A stretch of DNA of 55,669 bases from Candidatus Latescibacterota bacterium. Lineage in GTDB: Bacteria > Latescibacterota > UBA2968 > SICM01. The position numbers and the translations under genes are program-made. Positions 51,324 to 55,669 of the stretch are shown here, piece after piece (position 1 is the stretch's first letter; the number at the start of each line of letters is the position of its first letter). The notes under the pieces were generated by a model. The model was not told the DNA's origin, did no database searches, and saw nothing but the letters and a program-made list of their open reading frames with translations. The stretch is from assembly GCA_009694805.1 (NCBI GenBank), contig SICM01000008.1:1-55669 (forward strand), given 5' to 3'.

Positions 51324-54300
51324 ATGAACCGATCCGACGGCATTTCGATCACCCATGCCCCCGACCGCGTGGAGGTCGGGCGCGTGTTCCGCATCGTTCT
51401 GGAAGTCCCGAAGGACCAGACGCCGGTGAACGTCTCGGCCCCGGCGTCCGTGCAGGTCGTGGACCGTACCGCGCCTGAGCGGGCGGGCGAGACCATCTTC
51501 TACTTCCGGGCGCAGGGCGTAGAGCGGGGGGCGAGGTTCCGGTTCGAGGGGAAGAGCGCGGGCGCGGAGGCCGTCGTGGACTGCCTCGACCGGGCGGGCA
51601 TCCTGGAGCGCCGGGAGCAGGGGGAGGTCCGGCTGCCCAGGCGCTGGCCGATCTGGGAGACGGTGGACGAATTGAAGGCCTCCCGCACGATCTGGCGGCG
51701 GGAGGACCTGGAGCGGGCCCTGGCGTGGGGCAGTCGGAACGCGGCGGAGGTCCGGAAGGTGCGCGAGGAGGCTGAGGCGTGGGTCGCGAAGGGGGACGGG
51801 GCCCTGTGGGCGCTGCTGCCGAAGGCGGAGGTCCCGCGCTGGCACTTCGTCAACCTGCACGTGGGCTGCCCGGTCCACGGGGAGGCGATCTTCAAGCACA
51901 GCGGCTACTACCCCTGGAAATCAGACGTGGAAGGGATGCCCTACCGGGTGCAGTGCCCCGTGGGCGGGGAGTGGTATCCTTCGAACGATATCGCGGCGGA
52001 CGACTTCACGTCCGGGGACTATCCGGACGATGGGTATGGATGTGTGAAGGACGGAGTGAAATGGGCGTTTTCCGCGGTCCATCAGAACGTCCGGGGCTAC
52101 CACTTCAATGGCGGGATAAGGACGCTGTCGGAGGCCTTCGTGCGGACGGGCGACAAGGCGATGCTGCACAAGGTCCGGGTGATGCTGCTGCGGATGGCGG
52201 ACGAGTGGGCGTACCTGTCCGGGAAGATCGAGGACCGGTTCCTGTACGGGGGGGACCAGCTTCATTACGTTGAGCAGAAACCTCGCTGGCCGATGCGCGT
52301 GACGAAGGTGGCGGACCTGAACCGGTCGGGGCTGATCAACTACTGCATCAGCCTGGCCGGGGATTTCGTGACCTACGCGACGGCCTATGACCTGGCGTGG
52401 GAGGGGATGGACGACGACCGGGAGCTGCTGGCGCTGGCGCGGGAGAGGCTGGGCCTGAGGTCCGGGGAGGAGGTCCGGCGCTACATCGAGGATCACGTGT
52501 TCCGGGTGGGGGCGCAGACGGCCATCGACGGGGGGGCGCACTCCAATCTGCCCTACCCGCAGATGGGGCTGACCTCCCTGATCCTGGCCATGAACTATCG
52601 GGCGGGGGTGCGGCTGGCGGACTGGCTCTGGAACGGGGGGGGGCAGATGCGCTACTGGGTCCCCAACTTCTTCTACCGGGACGGGTCGGCTTACGAGTCG
52701 ACGGGGGGGTACAACGGGATGCACGTGGACGCCACGCCGCCCATCGCGCGCGGCCTGGCGCGCCTGAAGGCGTTGCGGCCGGAGGTCTACGGGGAGGCGG
52801 AGATCGGGACGTTCGAGGCGGACCCGAAGGCGAAGCTGCTCTACACGCATCTGTCCAAGCTGATCTGCATCGGCAGGATGTACCCGCAGGTCGGGGACGG
52901 CGGCTATCAGCCGAGGGCGGGCAACCCGCCCCTCGAAAGGATGTACTCGATGACGCAGGACGCGCGGACGCACGAGTACGCGTTCGAGACCTATGGGGAT
53001 CCCCTGTTCGCGCGGGCGCTCGGGGCCGGGAAGGGCTACGAGCCGGGGCCGGAGAGCCGGGTCACCCGGGAGGCGGTGGAGGAGGCCATCCGGCGGGCCG
53101 GGCCGGAGACGGCGCTGGAGAGTCAGACTTTTGACGGCTACGGGATCGCGGTCCTGCGGAGCGGGCGCGAGGACGCGGCCCGCGCGCTCTGGCTGCGCTA
53201 CGGGCACGCCCGCGGACACCGGCAGGACGATATGCTGGACATCGGGCTGTTCGCGCATCGGCGGAACTTCATGTCCCAGCTCGGGTACCCGTTCTCCTGG
53301 GCCATGCACGGGGTGTGGGACGCGAACTGGCTGACGCACTACCGGGTGAAGGTGAGGGGGATCGAGAAGGGGACGATCTACCGGGGGGCGCTCCGGTCGC
53401 TGGCCGTGACCCCGGGATTCCAAGCGGCGCGCGCGGACGGGGAGGCGTTCCGGGACCTGGGGAAGGGGGAGGCCGGGTATGCGGTCTACCGGGACCAGCC
53501 CTACAGCCGGTGGGTGGCGCTGATCGACGTGGACGAGCGGGACTTCTATGTCCTGGATGTGCATCGTGTGCGGGGCGGGGACGAGCACTGGTGGAGCTTC
53601 CACGGGCCGCACGGGGAGGCGGTGGTGGAGGGGCTCCGGGATGTGGAGGCATGGCCGGACGGGACGCCGGCGGGCAGGGAGGTGGGGTATGGAGAGGTCG
53701 AAAAGCTGGGGGATGCGAGTCTGCACAGCCTGACGTATCTCTACAACTGCCGGCGGGGGGAGGTGGCGGGGCCGTGGGGGGCCACGTGGCGGCTGTCCGG
53801 GGACGCGAACCTGGAACTTCGGATGCGGCAACTCGCACAGGACGGGGAGGTGATCGCAGGGGATGGCAAACCTCCGATCTCGTCCAAGGAGGACCCGCCC
53901 TATCGCCTGACCTGGACGCTGGCCCACCGGAAGGGGGCGGCCCCGCTGTCATCGCAGTTCATCACGCTGATCGAGGCGGGGGAGCACCCGGTCGTGCGGA
54001 AGGTCGAGCGCCTCCGGGTGAAAGGCACCGGGACGTTCGAGCCGGTGGCCGTGCGCGCGGAGACGGCGCGGGGGACGGACCTGATCGTCAGTGCGTCGGA
54101 GGCGGGAAGTGTGACGCCGGAGTCCGGGGACTGGGCTTTCGACGGGGAGTACGGGTTCGCGCGCATCGGGGCCAGCGGCGTGGAGCAGGTGAGCGTGACC
54201 GGGGGCCGGCACTTCATCGTGGAGGGCATCGGGATCGCGGAGACGACGGGGGCGTTCACGGCGAAGGTCATCGGGGGAGACTTCCGGTCGCGGGAGGTGA

Positions 54301-55007
54301 TCCTGTCGGCGGTCCCGCAGCCGGTTGAGGCCGTGATTGGCCAGTACGTCCGGTTCGACAGCGAGAACCGCTCGTCGATGTACAGGGTGCTGGCGGCGGA
54401 GAAGGTCGCGCAGGGGGTGCGGCTGACGCTGGACGTGGACATCCGCATCGGCGAGGGGACGGCGGACGGGTTTGAGGACGGGGTGATCCTCAGTCCCGTC
54501 CATTTCCCCCTGGCCGGATATCGCTACGACCACGGGGCGTACCTGCGGACGGTCTCCGGGGAGGTGTTCGTCCTGGATCACATCGAGTCGGATACCGTGG
54601 CAAACATCGAGAGCGGGCTGCGGCCCCAGAGTCGGATCGTCCTGGCCCCGGTGGACGGGAAGGTCGTGCCGGCGGACCGGCTCAGGACGGCCTTTGAGGC
54701 CGGGAAGGCGTTCGTGATCTACGACGTGGGCGTCGGAGACCGGGCGACGTTCACGCTGACGGCCTGGGTGCGGCGGACGGACGGGCGGGCCCTTCGACAC
54801 GGCTCAGGGCAGGCGTGGGAGGGCTTTGTGGGGACGGGGACGGTGCTGTCGGTCGGCAGGGGGGTGTCGGGCATGGCCCGGGTGACGCGCGGGACGCGGG
54901 AATGGACGCTGCCGATCCTGCAGGACGGGTCGGGGCTGAGCCTCGTGGACCTGGGCGAGGCCGGGATCGGGATTGGGCCGATCCAGATGATATTGAGAGT
55001 GCGATGA
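51324..55007 (+). CDS. heparinase II/III family polysaccharide lyase-like protein
   Basis: A 1227-residue protein. An N-terminal beta region (1-90) is followed by an alpha-toroid (about 100-600: YHFNGGIRTLSEAFVRTGD, GGAHSNLPYPQMGLTSLI, FYRDGSAYESTGGYNGMH). The central beta-sandwich of the heparinase II/III type (about 600-850) has GHARGHRQDDMLDIGLFAHR, with candidate catalytic Tyr/His residues in YESTGGYNGMH and GHARGH. About 350 further beta-rich residues follow. Such lyases cleave uronate-containing polysaccharides by elimination, giving unsaturated uronates. No signal peptide is seen with ATG 51324 (after GGAGGAGACC), which is odd for a polymer-acting enzyme. Confidence 0.85.
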   Translation: MNRSDGISITHAPDRVEVGRVFRIVLEVPKDQTPVNVSAPASVQVVDRTAPERAGETIFYFRAQGVERGARFRFEGKSAGAEAVVDCLDRAGILERREQGEVRLPRRWPIWETVDELKASRTIWRREDLERALAWGSRNAAEVRKVREEAEAWVAKGDGALWALLPKAEVPRWHFVNLHVGCPVHGEAIFKHSGYYPWKSDVEGMPYRVQCPVGGEWYPSNDIAADDFTSGDYPDDGYGCVKDGVKWAFSAVHQNVRGYHFNGGIRTLSEAFVRTGDKAMLHKVRVMLLRMADEWAYLSGKIEDRFLYGGDQLHYVEQKPRWPMRVTKVADLNRSGLINYCISLAGDFVTYATAYDLAWEGMDDDRELLALARERLGLRSGEEVRRYIEDHVFRVGAQTAIDGGAHSNLPYPQMGLTSLILAMNYRAGVRLADWLWNGGGQMRYWVPNFFYRDGSAYESTGGYNGMHVDATPPIARGLARLKALRPEVYGEAEIGTFEADPKAKLLYTHLSKLICIGRMYPQVGDGGYQPRAGNPPLERMYSMTQDARTHEYAFETYGDPLFARALGAGKGYEPGPESRVTREAVEEAIRRAGPETALESQTFDGYGIAVLRSGREDAARALWLRYGHARGHRQDDMLDIGLFAHRRNFMSQLGYPFSWAMHGVWDANWLTHYRVKVRGIEKGTIYRGALRSLAVTPGFQAARADGEAFRDLGKGEAGYAVYRDQPYSRWVALIDVDERDFYVLDVHRVRGGDEHWWSFHGPHGEAVVEGLRDVEAWPDGTPAGREVGYGEVEKLGDASLHSLTYLYNCRRGEVAGPWGATWRLSGDANLELRMRQLAQDGEVIAGDGKPPISSKEDPPYRLTWTLAHRKGAAPLSSQFITLIEAGEHPVVRKVERLRVKGTGTFEPVAVRAETARGTDLIVSASEAGSVTPESGDWAFDGEYGFARIGASGVEQVSVTGGRHFIVEGIGIAETTGAFTAKVIGGDFRSREVILSAVPQPVEAVIGQYVRFDSENRSSMYRVLAAEKVAQGVRLTLDVDIRIGEGTADGFEDGVILSPVHFPLAGYRYDHGAYLRTVSGEVFVLDHIESDTVANIESGLRPQSRIVLAPVDGKVVPADRLRTAFEAGKAFVIYDVGVGDRATFTLTAWVRRTDGRALRHGSGQAWEGFVGTGTVLSVGRGVSGMARVTRGTREWTLPILQDGSGLSLVDLGEAGIGIGPIQMILRVR

Positions 55008-55018
55008 CGGGGGAGACG

Positions 55019-55075
55019 CCCTCTCCATCCCCCCGACCCCCTTCCTCTCCCGATGCCGGGAGCGGAAGGGGCGTT
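55019..55075. repeat. CCCCCTTCC / GGAAGGGG hairpin
   Basis: C-rich left side with cccccttcctctcccg, right side cgggagcggaaggggc, downstream of the lyase stop. Same word family as 17166 and 30283. No T-run. Confidence 0.5.
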
Positions 55076-55197
55076 GAACAAGGCAGCGGCGGGGAAGATG
55101 AGAGTTAGGGGCCGCAGGTTTTTTATGCGCGCTTCTGACCGATTGGCTATATTTTGAAGGCAGGTTTGTGAATGCTTTACGCAGGAAAGGAGGTCGT

Positions 55198-55452
55198 ATG
55201 GCTGAAGTAGTTGAAACGCTCACAGCCGTTTATGACGGCCAGGTTCTTCGCCCTGAACATCCCGTGGACCTCAAGCTGAATGCCCGCTATGTGGTCACCG
55301 TTGAGCGAGAAGTCCAGGGAACCGAGGGTCAAAGCGCCTGGGATGTACTCGAGAAACTTGTCGGTTCGGTCGAAGCCCCGGAGGATTGGGCTGCTGAGCA
55401 TGATCACTATCTCTACGGCACGCCAAAGCGGCATAAGGAGTCTGGCTCTTGA
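55198..55452 (+). CDS. DUF104-like/AF2212-family antitoxin
   Basis: An 84-residue protein with the short beta-rich N terminus AEVVETLTAVYDGQVLRPEHPVDL and LNARYVVTVE, as in small antitoxins that precede PIN toxins. The C-terminal half (WDVLEKLVGSVEAPEDWAAEHDHYLYG) is the toxin-binding type of tail. ATG 55198 follows AAAGGAGGTCGT, a strong ribosome site that rules out the upstream frame at 55168. Its stop overlaps the start of the PIN gene as TTGA. Confidence 0.8.
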   Translation: MAEVVETLTAVYDGQVLRPEHPVDLKLNARYVVTVEREVQGTEGQSAWDVLEKLVGSVEAPEDWAAEHDHYLYGTPKRHKESGS

Positions 55453-55544
55453 GCGCCGAAAGATTTTTTCTCGATACCGCCTATGTGCAGGCGTTCTTGA
55501 ATATGCGCGACCAATTTCACCTCGGAGCCTGTCAAGGACTTTGA
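55449..55544 (+). pseudogene. PIN-domain toxin, truncated after 24 codons
   Basis: Starts at TTG 55449, overlapping the antitoxin stop. It reads SAERFFLDTAYVQAFLN then MRDQFH, the N-terminal strand and first catalytic Asp of PIN ribonuclease toxins, then seven unrelated residues and a stop at 55544. At least 100 residues are missing. The following 125 bases show no continuing PIN motif in any frame, so an internal deletion or rearrangement is likely, not a simple frameshift. The antitoxin would be an orphan. Confidence 0.7.
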
Positions 55545-55669
55545 GACACGTGCGCGAAAAAATTACTGACGTGGTGCATCTGAGCCGACCTCGATCGGCG
55601 CGTTGATCCAGACCTCCTTTGGGAGGGGCCGTATGCGAGGCGACCCGTTGACGAAGCGCTCCGGGTTGG

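Noticed and set aside
51921-53927. 668-residue minus-strand open frame opposite the lyase
   Set aside because: Pro/Arg-rich shadow frame with no domain similarity.

Overview
The window looks like a high-GC genome fragment of a Gram-negative (diderm) environmental bacterium. A UDP-MurNAc-peptide recycling ligase (mpl) with an LD-carboxypeptidase, a heptosyltransferase-like GT9 enzyme, several lipoprotein signals and a bactofilin point that way. The dense set of sugar-phosphate-isomerase-like TIM barrels, phytanoyl-CoA dioxygenase, Gfo/Idh/MocA, creatininase and formylglycine-generating-enzyme-like genes, together with C-terminal EF-hand modules of the NFDDFFxFAxxFG type, resembles uncultured candidate phyla such as Latescibacterota, Poribacteria or Hydrogenedentota. 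That placement is inference from gene content only. No rRNA, tRNA, CRISPR array, transposase or phage gene was seen.

Layout. (1) 20-741: a DUF433/DUF5615 toxin-antitoxin pair whose toxin is frameshifted. (2) 754-5066, minus strand: creatininase-like enzyme and sugar isomerase (overlapping), an M28 membrane peptidase, a bactofilin and an SDR. (3) 5159-20688, plus strand: a 14-gene co-directional catabolic block. It holds three TIM-barrel isomerases, a PhyH oxygenase, an amidohydrolase, a two-domain alpha/beta hydrolase, a URO-D-like protein, a GNAT, a medium-chain dehydrogenase, an S9 peptidase, a GH4 glycosidase, an SDR and an NAD epimerase. Spacing is mostly short and several starts are GTG or TTG. 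(4) 20722-26403: further isomerases, an epimerase, a serine hydrolase with two compensating indels, and a Gfo/Idh/MocA dehydrogenase. (5) 26786-32452, plus strand: a DUF5610 protein with a translationally coupled small protein, then a terminator and a consensus sigma-70 promoter leading into mpl, an LD-carboxypeptidase, a 2-phosphoglycerate kinase and an M48 lipoprotein protease. (6) 32601-39804, minus strand: a frameshifted secreted beta-propeller protein with a dockerin-like tail, then an operon reading ECF sigma, HEAT-containing anti-sigma, DUF4097 protein, unknown exported protein and SUMF1-like lipoprotein. A second SUMF1-like paralogue lies upstream of the sigma gene. (7) 40078-45544, plus strand: three tandem mannonate dehydratase paralogues and a major-facilitator transporter fused to HEAT repeats. 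(8) 45810-55007, plus strand: a 1198-residue secreted metalloprotease-like protein with tandem repeats and a dockerin-like tail, a GT9, an RraA-like protein and a 1227-residue heparinase II/III-like lyase. (9) 55198-55544: an antitoxin and the truncated start of its PIN toxin.

How it fits together. Regions 2-4, 7 and 8 look like a uronate-rich polysaccharide and sugar-acid utilisation locus. The heparinase-like lyase and secreted proteins would act outside, the MFS-HEAT protein would import, the mannonate dehydratases and keto-sugar or isomerase enzymes would process, and RraA-type aldolase chemistry would finish. Substrates are not determined. Region 6 looks like a self-regulated envelope-response cassette; the sigma gene has a good ECF-type promoter in front of it.

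Two things stand out beyond gene content. Many intergenic gaps carry inverted-repeat elements of several distinct families: perfect GTAGGGGC...GCCCCTAC palindromes with changing cores, AGCGCGGGAAT palindromes, CCCCTCTCC hairpins, and hairpins whose arms are tandem short words. In addition, three genes contain single-base indels, so either the assembly has residual errors or the locus is decaying.
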